Assembly: GCA_000320605.2 (NCBI GenBank)
Contig: KB445800.1
Location: forward strand, 255,028 to 319,027
Direction of reading: 5' to 3'
DNA from: Gelatoporia subvermispora B
Taxonomy: Eukaryota > Basidiomycota > Agaricomycetes > Polyporales > Gelatoporiaceae
Length of the DNA stretch: 64,000 nucleotides
Of this stretch, positions 22,501 to 33,948 are shown one piece after another; positions within the stretch are counted from its first letter, which is position 1; each line of letters opens with the position of its first letter. The notes beneath the pieces are model-generated. The model saw only the letters and a list, made by a program, of their open reading frames with translations. It made no database searches and was not told the DNA's origin. The translations under genes were made by a program, and so were the position numbers.

Positions 22501-24843
22501 TCTCTCGAATGGCATCAGGTACAGCATTGTTCAAATGGCGTGGGCTATCGTTCATCTCGATGTCATCCTCTCCCGCAGGATACAGCTCGTTCAGCTTCTC
22601 CAGGGTCTTGTCATAAGTCAGTCCCTCTGACTCGCGCAAGCTTGTCCACAAACAACTTCCAGGCAAGATCGCTTTCAACAAACGAGTCGTGGAGACTGAG
22701 AGGTTGCCCTGTCTCATCGTATGTCAGACTGGTCCCCACACTTCACAGTAGAAGTACCTTGGTGAAAATCATTTCCTTCGGCCGCAACTGTCTCATCATC
22801 GTTTCTAGCCTTGTCCTGCACACGTCATCTTCAAAGGCGCTCAGATTAAACTCGCTCGTTGCGCTGTCGAGTACGCAAATGCCGAAGGTCTGCTTTCCGC
22901 TTCCGTCGTCTTCCTCACGGATGGACACGCAATGTCCAGCTTGCTCGTCAGTCAAGAGTTCCGCGTCAACGAGCGTACCGTTCGTGTACACCTTGTTGAG
23001 TTCGCGTCGCACGATCTTGTCCTTTGCCTTGTCTCCAGCGGCTACTTTTCCCTTGCCGCCCTTTTTATCCGCAGCTAGACGCATCTCTGCGCCGAGAGCA
23101 GTCTCCGCTTGATCAACGCGACCAACTTTATATCCTGCAACCATATGGTAAGCGTCTATGCCTTGTCGTACGCACGAAAGAATGCACCTTTCCCGAGGAA
23201 CTTCGCTGCCCAGAAGTTGAAGGACATTTCAGGGACACCGACCTAGCATACGGACATGGGTCAGCGATTTTGCTAGCCCCAACCAAGGCACATATAGACT
23301 AGCCATGCTCATTTTCACTCTGGATGTGAGCTTCAGATCGAACTCGCGATGGCCGATACGAGCGTCCTCCTCGTATAGTTCCAGGAACTTTCCTTTCTGG
23401 AAGAACAGCACTGTGTCGTAATGGTTCTGCTTGATTTCCCAAAACTGCACACTTATTGAACACTGAGTCTATGAGTAGGCTATGAAGAACTTACCTGCTT
23501 CTCGAAAGGTGTGAACCCGTTCCATGCTTTCGGAGGTATGTACAACGTCCTAGGATCGTATCCAGGCTCTCCCGGACGTACGCCATCCTTGTCCTTGACA
23601 TCGACCAGAAAGCTGAACGGATCCTCACTCTGTTTCTTCTCCGCTTTCTGCTGCTGTGCACGCTGTTCCGCTGCAGTCAGGAAACTGTTGTTGCCACCAA
23701 CGCTCTTAGAGCTAGCTTCCTTCTTCAGCGGGGGTCGTCCAGAGGACTTCTTTGTGCTCTTCTTCGTGCCAGCCGCGTCTGACTCATTCTCACCCTCTGA
23801 GGAGGCGCCTGAGTGCGTGTATGCAGACAGTCGGGACGACGGGCGAGACGACTTCGATGTCCGAGAAGACGCACGAGAGGATGATCGAGGGACCTCTTCG
23901 ACTTCATCATCCTCTTCCGCGTTGTCCGAGACGATGAAGTCATCGTCATCGCTCATAGACTTGTTCGCTGAATGCACGAGATTGAGGAACGTGAGGCTTT
24001 CCGAGGCGTCTAGTATGTTACGTACATGTTGATTTTCCTTTCTTTGGCAATTTTTTGTACTGGGTGAGTCTCTTCGTGAAAGAACTAATTCTCGAGCCTT
24101 CCTCATCGTCTTCGTGGAGATGCTCTTCGTCGGATATTGCGACAGAGACGCGTCGCTTCTTTGCTCTTCCTGCGTTCGCTTACTGGGTCAGAAAGGCAGG
24201 ATGGCATGGAGGAGATAAGCCGTACCTGTAGCAGAGAGCTCTCTACTTGATGATACTTGAGGAGAAGAACCACGTCTGAAAGTTGCTTTTGCAGACGTCG
24301 TTTTGTCCGTGACAGCGAGTGTATCCTCATCGGAATCCTCGATGACGACTTTGCGTTTCAGTCGTGTCAAACCCTGTTGGAATTCAATTCCATGGTGTAA
24401 GCTTAGCATAAAGCGCGTAAATGCGCTGCAAGAAGATGAGGACATACGGTCCGAATCCCCGAACCTCTCGGAGCAGCCTGTTCTTCATCTGACATATCCA
24501 CGTCGATGGGGTCGCTGGTAGGCGGTGTCTCCTTGGCACTCAATCCGCCATCTGAACTTCGGGTGTACGTAGCACTAGCAATTCCAGAGGACTGAGATTG
24601 GCCCTTAGACAAGGGCGTGTGTACTTCTGCTGGTGGGACTGGAGGATCAGAGGAAGGTGCATCAGGTGTGTGTCGCTCGCGCGGCGTCACTTTAGCTGAA
24701 GGTTTATCAGCCGCATTTGGTCGGGCTCCCGTCGTGGTGGAGTTCACGGGAGCTTTTGCGAAGAAAGACATGAGGCTCTTCTGCTTCATCTTGTCCCCAC
24801 CGTTAGCCTTGCCCGTGCTCGCGCTCGAGGGCTGAGGGGCCAT
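19554..24843 (-). CDS. MSH6: DNA mismatch repair ATPase MSH6
   Basis: This multi-exon MutS homologue spans 5.3 kb. It starts [18 protein letters not shown] and has a PCNA-binding PIP box QKSLMSFF at residues 21-28, then an acidic/Ser-rich disordered N-terminus. The mismatch-recognition domain contains [15 protein letters not shown] and [15 protein letters not shown], with the Phe-X-Glu motif (F-L-E) that marks MSH6 and MutS. The clamp/lever region follows (for example [17 protein letters not shown]). The ATPase has Walker A in ALLTGPNMG (continuing GKST across an intron), [17 protein letters not shown], and Walker B FVILD + ELGRGTST. The C-terminal helix-turn-helix part includes [19 protein letters not shown] and ends [11 protein letters not shown]6 pairs with MSH2 as MutS-alpha to recognise base-base mismatches. 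The reading frames are undamaged. Confidence 0.95.
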
Positions 24844-25399
24844 GCTGCGGATTCAAGACGTATACACTACTAAGACTTTGCGGAAAAGAGAGTTGTATCA
24901 CTTGGTAGCGTATCTGTGATGAAGAGATTCACCTTAGAGGAGACGGAAGTAATAACCCGGTCTAGTAATTAAGTACTGAGTGGACGCGTCCAAGTCGCGT
25001 TATTGTCATCTGTTTGTTCCTGCCATCTGGTGGCTGAAACGATAAGTGGCGCCTGCAGCGCGCGCTTCGGACGCGGACGGGTGCAACGTATTCGAAGACG
25101 TTTGCTGGAAAGCGACTAACTTGAACGCTTCAAAGTCTCAACGCATACGCCGTCCCGTCCCCCACCTTCTTCTGTTATAAGCAAGGGGGTTTCTAAACGT
25201 CGAAGGCAAGGAGCCGCACAAGCACACCATTATCTAGCCTTACTAGTCTACAATATGTATTGCCGAGAAGCTGATGCGCCATCCTTTGTTGTCAGTAGTC
25301 GAGCACCTGAGTCCATCTCAAATCTTCCTACACTGCATAAATCTCCACGATTTGACATCACATCGGATACAACAACGTGGAGCTATATGATCCTTGGCA
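24844..25399. other. Divergent promoter region, MSH6 / F-box-like pseudogene
   Basis: This is the shared upstream region. It has one ACGCGT box at 24984-24989 and a nearby GTCGCGTT. No gene is supported. Confidence 0.5.
24984..24989. promoter_or_regulatory. Single MCB-like ACGCGT box, 140 bp upstream of MSH6
   Basis: An exact ACGCGT sits within GGACGCGTCC. In fungi MBF binds this sequence in G1/S genes, including repair genes. A single copy can arise by chance, so the call is tentative. Confidence 0.35.
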
Positions 25400-26937
25400 A
25401 TGTCTGCCGAGCTCCCCGAAAGTCTATCGGCGTGTCAACTCTGCGAAGGGTCCGTCAGCGACTATTCCAGGTACGTTGCTCCTATCATTCGACTCAAATC
25501 GCATCGAGTTGTCCCTGATCAGATTTCTTGCAGCGAGGGTTCCGGCATGCATTTTGACACATCTCTTACCTACGACATCTATGACTACAAATTACCGTTC
25601 CTCGCAACCCACGAAGTCCTGTCCCTAATGCGAACCAACGCTGTATTCTACGACCTCAGCCTTAAGCACCTGCTGCGATCCCACATCATCCTACAGGGCG
25701 AGCAGAAGACGCTTTCCTTCACTTCTTCCATACTTTCCGACGCTCGAGTTAATTGCGCTGCTTACCTGAGACGGCTTCAAGTATGTTTTGAGGATAGAGA
25801 GCCATCGCTCCGGGCGCAAGTCACTCACGATCTTCCACGAGTCTTGCACTAAGCGTACAATCTCAAGGAGTTTTGCGTTGAGACCTTACTAGCGGAAGTG
25901 CGCGACGCCATACCACTTTGCCCCTCTATCACGTCCTTGACAACCCTCGAGTACCTCACTATTTCGTTATCGGGATGCAATCGCAGGGAGATCACGCATA
26001 TAATCTCACGCATGAAAGCCCCATTGATGGAATTGGAGATAAGCCTTGATTGAGAGTTCACAGGAGCTCGACCAGATGCATATCCATTCCTGCTACCATT
26101 TTGTGAAACACTTGTCTCGGTTCGCCCAGACGCTGTCTCCCTCAACGGAGCATGTACAGTGTCATTTGACCGTGTTGAGGACTTGTTCTTAGGTACTTTC
26201 GCCGAATCTTGCCTAACAGGACTCCTGTCTCATCTATTAAACAGCCTCCACAAACTGAGTCTCCTCTTGTACTGTGAAGAACCTAGCGGATTGGAAGACA
26301 TACGTCAGGAGAACGAGAACTCTCAACCCGTGGGCGGCGGGCCACCCTGGAATCAATAACCAGCGATGCGCCCGACATCCTTTACGCCGCAGGACTTTCT
26401 TGCTCGGTCAAGACCATCTGCCTTGCTCATCACTTGAAGCGCACTGATCACCTTGAGGTCGCTCTCTACGATACACAGCCTCATTCGCTCATAATCGTCC
26501 TGACGAGTCCTTTCTTCGTCGAGGATGTCAATATCGTTCTCTGTAACGCTTACACCCTGCGGAGCTTATCGCTAACATTGGGGGTATGGGATGACGACTG
26601 GTCATATATATACGTCAGTGGGAAACCCGTATTCTACCGACGTAGCATCGCTAAAGAAAACCCGCACTGTCTCAGGACAATTGTATCAATATGCTGGCTG
26701 GGACGTCAGATTACTGATCTAGAACTGACTGTCTGGTTGTCAGACGGTCGTATAATTCACGTCAATTGTCCGCGTCGCAACACTCAGGACGATGATGAGA
26801 AGATCAAGAGCTTCGTGGAGGCGTTGGTCGTGCTATCACCGTCACTGCGGAAGGTGAAGATTAGGTCAAGTATACCGGGCTTTCTTAGGTCCGAGTGGAA
26901 GGTTTGCGTAACGCCGGACGGTCATCTCTCCCTATAG
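25400..26937 (+). pseudogene. F-box-like/LRR-like gene, disabled copy
   Basis: This copy is homologous over its length to the intact gene at 27728-29309. Exon 1 MSAELPESLSACQLCEG joins to GMHFDTSLTYDIYDYKLPFL, then LLRSHIILQGEQKTLSF. Against the paralogue it has an in-frame TAA at 25850-25852 (VLH-stop-AYNLKEF versus VLNHARYLREL) and a TGA near 26049 where the paralogue has Trp (LD-stop-EFTGARPD versus EWSFTETQPD). A frameshift near 26330-26360 follows, after which homology continues in another frame (DAPDILYAAGLSC to the end at 26937). It cannot encode the full protein. Confidence 0.8.
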
Positions 26938-27727
26938 TACATGGGAGTAACGCCAGTGGAATTGCAGAGCCCAGAAGCCTCCCGACGGGGAGTTAGACAC
27001 GATGTAATGCTGGAGGACGACTGAACGAGAATATGGTGCATTACTTTGCCTTTTGCGTTGATCATTAGGCTACATCATCGCAGCATCCGATGTCATTCGA
27101 ATAACTGGAAGTGTCTTCATTCAGTTATTATATTCACCAGGACTTCACATTCCCGCAAACACGGAGATCTAGAGCGTATTTCTTACTAGGAGCATTCCGC
27201 GCACTATGTTTGATGATTGATGATGATTGAGGCCTCTTGAGCTCTGTGGTGGTGAATGGGATGGACCTTTCCTTGTATGCAGTCTAGTGATCCGACGACG
27301 GCGCTATAGAACTGCCAGACCTCAAAAAATCGGAAAGAAACCCTTGGGTGCATCCGAAAGACGCGTTGTTGTCATCTATTTGCCCATATGGAGTAACCGC
27401 AGTCAGCGCTTGCAGTTTCAACAAATTACCATTCAACGTCACCGTTTCAATCGCCCCGGCGCAGTCGACTTCGTTGAGAATATTCGACAGACCCTTTGAG
27501 AAGCTTTCCTACGTTCCCTTATTCACCTTCTCCAGCATCCAAGCTCCATACTTGTACCATAAGGTGAGTTATGAGATCTATCCTTCAACATTGTGGTTCA
27601 AACGCCCTGGCTTGACAGAACTATATTCGAGCACCTGCATCCACCCCATTGTGCCTGCCCTGTATACAGCCCACCTCAATTTCCGATTAGATCATCATTC
27701 GTAATTTGAGGTCATAGAGCCACAAAT
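26938..27727. other. Intergenic between the paired F-box-like copies
   Basis: A 118-codon plus-strand frame (27348-27704) has no recognisable motif and I do not call it. Otherwise I see only the 3' flank of the pseudogene and the promoter of the intact copy. Confidence 0.4.
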
Positions 27728-29309
27728 ATGATGTCCTCCAAATTGTCTAGGACGTCTCTGTCAACAGGTAAACTTCATGAAGGGATAACCTGCGATCTCC
27801 CCAGGTATGTTGACCTTCCCATGCAATGCAAATTGTATCATTACTGACAGACCACTCGTAGACAGAGTGGTTGCGTTAGCGAGAACGCGACGCTAACGTA
27901 CGACATCTACGACCACATACTGACGTTCCTCGCGGTCAATGAACTCCTATCCCTGATGCGAACAAATAGCGTATTCCACGATCTCAGCTTCAAACACCTG
28001 TTACGATCTCCCATTGTCCTGCGGAATGAGCCAAAGACGCTTTCCTTTACTCGTTCAATACTCTCCGATGCTCAACAGTACGCTGCTCACTTGAGGCGGC
28101 TTCAAGTCCAATTACGGGACAGTCCGCCCTCACTCCGGTCGCAGGCCGCCGACGGTCTCGCCCAAGTTTTGAACCATGCTCGATATCTCAGAGAACTTGC
28201 GATCCAATCAGACGGAATGGAGCTGCGCGATTTCAAACCGCTAGGCCACGCAATCTCTTCCCTGACAACCCTTCGGCGCTTCACAATTTCGTGCCCAGGA
28301 GTCAACGACGCAGTTATGGATATCGTTTTAAGCATGAAATGTCCTTTGATGGAACTGGCCGTATACTTTGAATGGAGCTTCACCGAAACTCAACCAGATG
28401 TATACTCGCTCCTGACGCCATTTTCGGAAACACTTGTCTCAGCCTCCATACTCGCTGTGTCTCTCAATGAAATTGGATCGGTGCAATGTAGTCACGTGGA
28501 AGAGTTGGATATGTACACTTTCGCCGCCTCTTGTACCACCGGGCTTCTACCTCGCCTATTCCCTAACCTCCGCACGCTGGACCTCTACATGCACATTGCA
28601 GACTCCGACGATCTGGATGCCATCCGTCAGAGAAACAAAGCATCTCAACCCCCGAAAGTCTGGGAACATCTGCTCTCGTTGAGTAGCGAATCAGTATACA
28701 TCGTGTACGCCGCAGGACTTTCATGTCCAGTGCGGTTCGTCTCCATTAGTCATTGTGTGGAGAACCTCCAATATCTTGCCGCCATTCTCAACGACACAAC
28801 ACCACTTTCGCTCAAGTTTCTAGTACGGAGTTACATCCCCACTACAGAAGTTAACTCTGCTCTCCGGAACGCGCACACCCTCCGAAATCTGTCGCTGACG
28901 CTGACGCTACTCACTCAACCGAGTCACGACCTAAAACACCTCATTGTGAGTGGTTAATTCGCTATCAACTGAATGCCGTTGTGCTCACAAAAGCATATTT
29001 ATGCAGGACCACTGCACCCAGTTGCTCGACGGGTGTCAGTTATCCAATCTGGAGCTGACTATCATTTTACACGGCCATGGACACCCCGCCAATCTTCCCC
29101 GTCGAAATGCACCTGATGGAGATATCATCAAAGCTTTTGTGGTGCAACTGGTGGAGCATGTACCCTTATTGCGAGGTATCAGCTTAATCGTACCATGCTA
29201 CCCCAGATCGGAATGGAGGATCTCTGTGGCGCAGGATGGCCACCATATGGTGGAGTATGTCGGGAAAGGCCTTAGCAGAAAGATCAAAGCACCTCCGGCG
29301 AGGAAATAG
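27728..29309 (+). CDS. F-box-like / LRR-like protein, intact copy
   Basis: Exon 1 encodes MMSSKLSRTSLSTGKLHEG and ITCDLPR; a short intron leads to QSGCVSENATLTYDIYDHIL, then TFLAVNELLSLMRTNSVFHD, a degenerate F-box-like helix pair. A long open exon follows with hydrophobic repeats of LRR type (SSLTTLRRFTISCPG, PNLRTLDLYMHIADSDDL, AHTLRNLSLTLTLL). An intron near 28948-29004 leads to the last exon, LLDGCQLSNLELTIIL to KIKAPPARK-stop. Its role is inferred as an SCF-type adaptor or other scaffold, with unknown substrate. The upstream copy is dead, so this may be the functional member of the pair. Confidence 0.65.
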
Positions 29310-29874
29310 ACACGGCTTGATGTCGCAAGGCCTACTCTACGAGACGGTACCTTACCTTACTTAATACCCTTTGGCGTACTAGAAGGTATCATCGCTTTAT
29401 CCCACGTTTGCTCACAGTAACGTAATAGTTCTGCATCAATAGTCCTTAGTCTTGCAATCCTTGCGGTATATTTGATACTTTTTACGAGGACCTAGATTGA
29501 CCGAGTTCCTCCAAAATCGTGAGTCTGATTGGAACCACCACGTCTTATGAATCTGTCGAAGAAATATATGGCACGACATTGTAGATGAGAGTCGCGCCAG
29601 ACTTATTCTATCGGATTTGTAAGCTGACCACCCTGCATTCGTTTGACAGATGTATGTCACTGGGCAATATCGCTCTGGGAGCAAAGTCGAGATCACTGAA
29701 GTGAATGAGGTTGTTTATTACTTGTCCTCCTCGACGTGAACATGATGCAATGATGGACACAAGTGTATTCGAAGGACATGCCGTTGTGCAGTATCCTTGC
29801 GGTTTTGCAACTGACTGATTATGGAACCCAACACATATACTGATACAAGTAGGCAACAGCTTCATATCGCCAGC
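29310..29874. other. Intergenic, convergent 3' ends
   Basis: This lies between the F-box-like gene and the P450 stop codon. No supported gene. Confidence 0.45.
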
Positions 29875-31908
29875 TTAGCATTCGCACAGAAGTTGCTCAG
29901 CAACACGGCTTCGCGTCTTTATAATGCAGTCATACGGTGTGTAGCTGGAGATCCTGCATTCCCTGTCAGCGCCTTCAAGCTTCAACCTCAACGTAGAAAG
30001 GGAACATACGGGGCAACAACCGAGTCAAGTTGAACATCAGGGTATACAGGACTTCCGCGTTCGTCGAGCGTCGGGGATATGCTGAACACGTGCAAAATGG
30101 AAGCAATAGTTATAAATAGCATGGCATCACTGAAGTGACGTCCTGGACATATCCTGCAGGCACCGAGGATCAGTATGTCAAGCTCATAAACGTGTTGGCC
30201 ACACTGCGTACCTCCGCCCGAAGCCGACCGCGGCGCTATTCGGGTCCGGAGCATCGCGATTGAGTTTACCGTTCTTCAAGAAGCGGTCGGGGTTGAAGAC
30301 GTATGGCTGCGGGTACACGGACGGGTCGTGCAATATTGCCCTAGAATATCGTATAAGCACAGTCGCGGATAGATCCCGAACCAGCCCTTCGTACCACTAG
30401 TTCGCCATAACGATTGCGCCCTTTGGGATGAAATGACCCTCACAGACATCGTCCTCAGACGGCGCGTGCGCTACGCCCAGTGACGAGGCAGGAAACCACC
30501 GGATACATTCCTTGAGCACTGCGTGGATATACGGGAGGGACGCGCTATCGGGAGATGCGGGCAGACGTCCTGCACCGACGACGCGGTCGAGTTCTTGTTG
30601 TGCTTTGCGTTGTACGTCGGGGTAGAGGATCATGGCGAGAAAGAACGTGCGTATTGTGGACCAAGTCTACGCTATGAGTGGGTTAATGCTTAGATCAAAC
30701 CTGAGATGCAGCTGACCGAGTCTGCACCAGCTGTGGAATGCAAGTCAGTCAAACACAGACATCTGCAGTATCAACAGACTTACTGAGGTGCATAATAGCG
30801 CTGACATTTTGCGCAACAGCTTCCTCTTCTGCACATTCCTGCGATTCAAGATCCGCAATCTCCTCCAGCATGCGCGATACCAACGAAGGTTTCTCCGTGT
30901 CATTTACCTGACGAGTCACGAGTCAGTCTATAAATACGAACCGTAATTTCATCAACTCGCCATCGCAGACTTGACATCGTTGGAAGCAAATTCCCTTAGT
31001 GCTATCATCTGGGAACGCCATTTGGGCAGCTTCTTCTTGAACTCAGTCCCAGGGAACCATGATGGCATATAACGCAAGAACGGCAGGAATTCGACCATGA
31101 GGTTCCCAGGCAGGAATGCCTCCAGCGACGAGACCACTGCATCCTGGGCATTTTTCAAATAGGGATGGTCTGGGTCCTCGGCGCATTCTCCGTAGACCAG
31201 CTCCAAAATGGTCGCTCCTGTGATCCTGACAGTAGATTTCAGTATATCACTCAAGAATAAACAGCATGATTGTGAGCCTACAAACGACTGTGTTCCATGA
31301 AATTCTTCGAATCTTTGGCAAGGAGCGCAAGAAGCTTGCGTGCTTTCTGTGTCTGCAGAGGCTGATATGGCTTGATCGCCTCTTCGCTGAGGTATTTGTG
31401 AAACACCCGGCGCTGCTTTCTCCACGTTGGTCCGTAGGGCATCATCGCCATGTTCCACTCCATGCCCAGCCTACCAGTATCGAATTAAGAGCCACAGTCA
31501 GCGTCAGCTACCCGACCGTCGGCAGAACGTTGCGCACATCGAGCTCATCAGCATGCGGGGCCGGTCCGAGTAGATCGCAGACCGCGCGTCGAGCAAGTCG
31601 TGCGCGGCCTTGGCTGTGTTCAGTACAACCATCGACTTTCCGAAGACATTAAGGTGCACGACCGGGCCTGCAATTGGGATACGTGACCGACGTACACTGA
31701 GCGAAGTATTGTACCCACCATAAATCCGCGACCACTCCAGGTACGTTTCGCTAGGCCGTACCTGCGGCACATCAAGCGCATTGCCAATAAGAGGCCACCC
31801 CTTTGGGCCTGGATGGTACGGGATGGCACTTGCGCGAGTCTGGCGAGCCCATGCGTAGAGCATAAGCGCACTCGCGAGCGCGGTTAGTAGAACCGTGATC
31901 GAATCCAT
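29875..31908 (-). CDS. Cytochrome P450 monooxygenase
   Basis: The N-terminus has a membrane anchor (MDSITVLLTALASALMLYAW) and a proline hinge (PYHPGPKGWPLIGN). Downstream are MPYGPTWRKQRRVFHKYLS, the I-helix AGADSV (oxygen-binding), the K-helix ExxR in LKECIRWFP, and the heme loop VGFGRR|ICPGRHF. An intron of about 60 bp lies inside the heme loop between Arg-Arg and Ile-Cys. The open frame after this loop stops early (APYVPFLR), but a GT-AG intron gives a normal P450 ending, APECRISSYTPYDCIIKTRS, VAEQLLCEC-stop at 29875. It should be an ER-bound monooxygenase. It resembles the large OxoA-like P450 groups of wood-decay fungi, and the substrate cannot be told. Confidence 0.9.
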
Positions 31909-32390
31909 CGCTTCTGCCTAGCACAAAACGCAATTGGTAGGAAACGGGGAGCTGATATCTAGTGCTGAGGTGCACTGATATTGCTCCTTCTGCCCCTTAT
32001 AATCCGACATTCTTTGGCGGCGCTTGAGGCGCTCTGCTCGAAAGAGCTTTACTGGCGAGTTCTACGCCCATCGAATCAGCCCTGCTTCTTTGAGGTCGCA
32101 CGGATTTCAGGAATTCCATCTGTGCCTAACAACGGGACTCATATGCAGGGAGGAGGCTTACCGATCCACCGCTCGCATTGAAACGGCGCGGATTGGACTG
32201 GGGGGCTACCTCCTCGAAGATGGGGCCCAAGATCTGCCGCGGATCTAACAACGGGCACACTGTCCTCGCACAGGGTCAGCTATAACCTTTGCGTAGAGAG
32301 AGCAGAGACGAATATCGAGTGCGGAATGTGCAACATACCGTGAAAACAACTGCCTGCCGGCTACGCCACCCTGAGCGCATCGCAGAAATA
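31909..32390. other. Intergenic upstream of P450
   Basis: Contains the P450 promoter. It ends at the TA dinucleotide (32389-32390) that flanks the MITE-like element. No gene. Confidence 0.45.
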
Positions 32391-33047
32391 CTGTACCATT
32401 TCGACCTTAAGTTCACCCGGGTGTGACCTGTGACGCTAGTTCACCAGTTCATGAGCCCTCGGACGGCGTGACATATGGCCTAATTCAGTTTGGCACCCTC
32501 AGTGACATTTTGTGACCGAACCAACGACCTATGGGTCGCTCTGGCGGCTACAGTTTTGGCTGAAACGCCTCGTCGAGCGCTGGCAAGACCGTTGAAAATC
32601 ACAGAGATCAGCCGTTCTGCCAGTGGTGCAACTGCGGTTGAACTTTGTGAAACTCGTAGCCAGGGGGTACAAATTGTACAATAGAGTAGTAGCAACCAGA
32701 GGGATTTACCTTCGCACACACGACTGATTTCGACGCCACCGTATTCAGCAACTTGCACGCTGTGGTACAATCTACGGGCGTTTCGCCTGATTTCTATCGA
32801 CATTGGGGCCACACGTTCGGATTCAATTTTAGACCATCTCTATTCACTGTAGAGGTTTTGCATACAACGTAGTTAATAACCCAAGTACTTTACAGGTCAT
32901 CTAGGAGCTCCAAAAAAGGGTTACTAGACGGTGTGACACTTTTCCGAAGTCGAGTTCATCGAGCTCAGGACGTGTGACACGCGAACTAAATGGGGTGTTC
33001 AGAGGGTGCGAGGACGCGTGACTGAACTTAAGGTCGAAATGGTACAG
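32391..33047. mobile_element. MITE-like element 1 (TIRs, TA flanks)
   Basis: The element is 657 bp long and begins CTGTACCATTTCGACC. Its other end is the exact reverse complement over 25 bp (32391-32415 versus 33023-33047). It is flanked on both sides by TA (32389-32390 and 33048-33049), which fits the target duplication of TA-inserting DNA transposons. No transposase is visible: the longest internal frame (about 110 codons) has no motif. Subterminal GTGAC/GTTCAC words recur several times. It is related to the 245 bp element at 33702-33946 at both ends and carries an extra central segment. Confidence 0.85.
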
Positions 33048-33049
33048 TA

Positions 33050-33699
33050 CTTCTCATCGCACCGAGCCGATGCCAACTGTGCACATGACTCGATCCAGAG
33101 GGGTGGGTCACACTCTGCATCCAAAGCAAAAAATCTGCGCTACCATGTCTGAAGCGCAGCGTTCGTAAGGCGGAGAGAAACTGGTCTGATCCTGCACACA
33201 CGATCAAATTCGACTGGCGCGGCATGCACGAGCGCGCGTCTACCACTCTTCGAAAAGCAGCCTTATGGCAACCACGAAGCAGAAGACAGTATGTTGCTGC
33301 GCAGGGGAGATAGAAGGCCGGTCTGATCAGAATAAGGACCACCTTCGAGGCTCGAGCTATCATTGCCGGTCAGGGTCGGAGGCACGAAGCTGGCAGTTCG
33401 GCGGCGTAGTCAAAGTTTCCAGTAGCGAGTGACGGCATATAGCAATATCGCCGGTCAGAATGTGCGTCTCCTTAAGATCAGAATTTCCTCTTGATCTTGC
33501 AGTGGTAGAGGGATTCCCGCCGACTGTAGCGGGACACGGGACGTGAGAGCAGGGGTTATATGATGCAATTTCGAATTGTCCGAGCTTTGTACAGGCAGAC
33601 GTAGGCCACCATGACCAGCCGTAACACTGAAGAAAAAGGAGACACAAATCACTCCCCAGACTTCTCCGTGGTCAGAGTGTCTGCTCCACCAGTTCTAGG
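33050..33699. other. Spacer between the two MITE-like elements
   Basis: I see no gene. The words GGTCTGATC and CCGGTCAG recur a few times, but no clear repeat unit emerges. Confidence 0.4.
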
Positions 33700-33701
33700 T
33701 A

Positions 33702-33946
33702 CTGTACCATTTCGACTTTAAAGTTCACCAGGTAACTTGTGACGCCAGTTCACCAGTTCATGGACCCCTGAACGCGGTGACCAAAGGTCTAATTCAGCTC
33801 GAACCTCCTGTGTGACGCACTCTAGCAAACGTGACATCCTCCCCTTAGTTCAGTCCGTGGAGCTCAGTGATGTGTGGCATAGCGAACTAAGAGGTGTTCA
33901 GAAGGTGCGAGGACGCGTGAATGAACATGAGGTTGAAATGGCACAG
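33702..33946. mobile_element. MITE-like element 2 (shorter relative)
   Basis: The element is 245 bp, begins CTGTACCATTTCGACTTT and ends GGTTGAAATGGCACAG, an imperfect inverted repeat of its start. TA flanks it at 33700-33701 and 33947-33948. The left 100 bp and right 100 bp align to the ends of element 1, including CCAGTTCATG and GGTGCGAGGACGCGTGA. More TIR mismatches suggest an older insertion. It is non-autonomous. Confidence 0.8.
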
Positions 33947-33948
33947 TA

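Noticed and set aside
32480..32812. 110-codon minus-strand frame inside MITE-like element 1 as a transposase
   Set aside because: There is no DDE/D residue pattern and no helix-turn-helix, and it is too short for a transposase.
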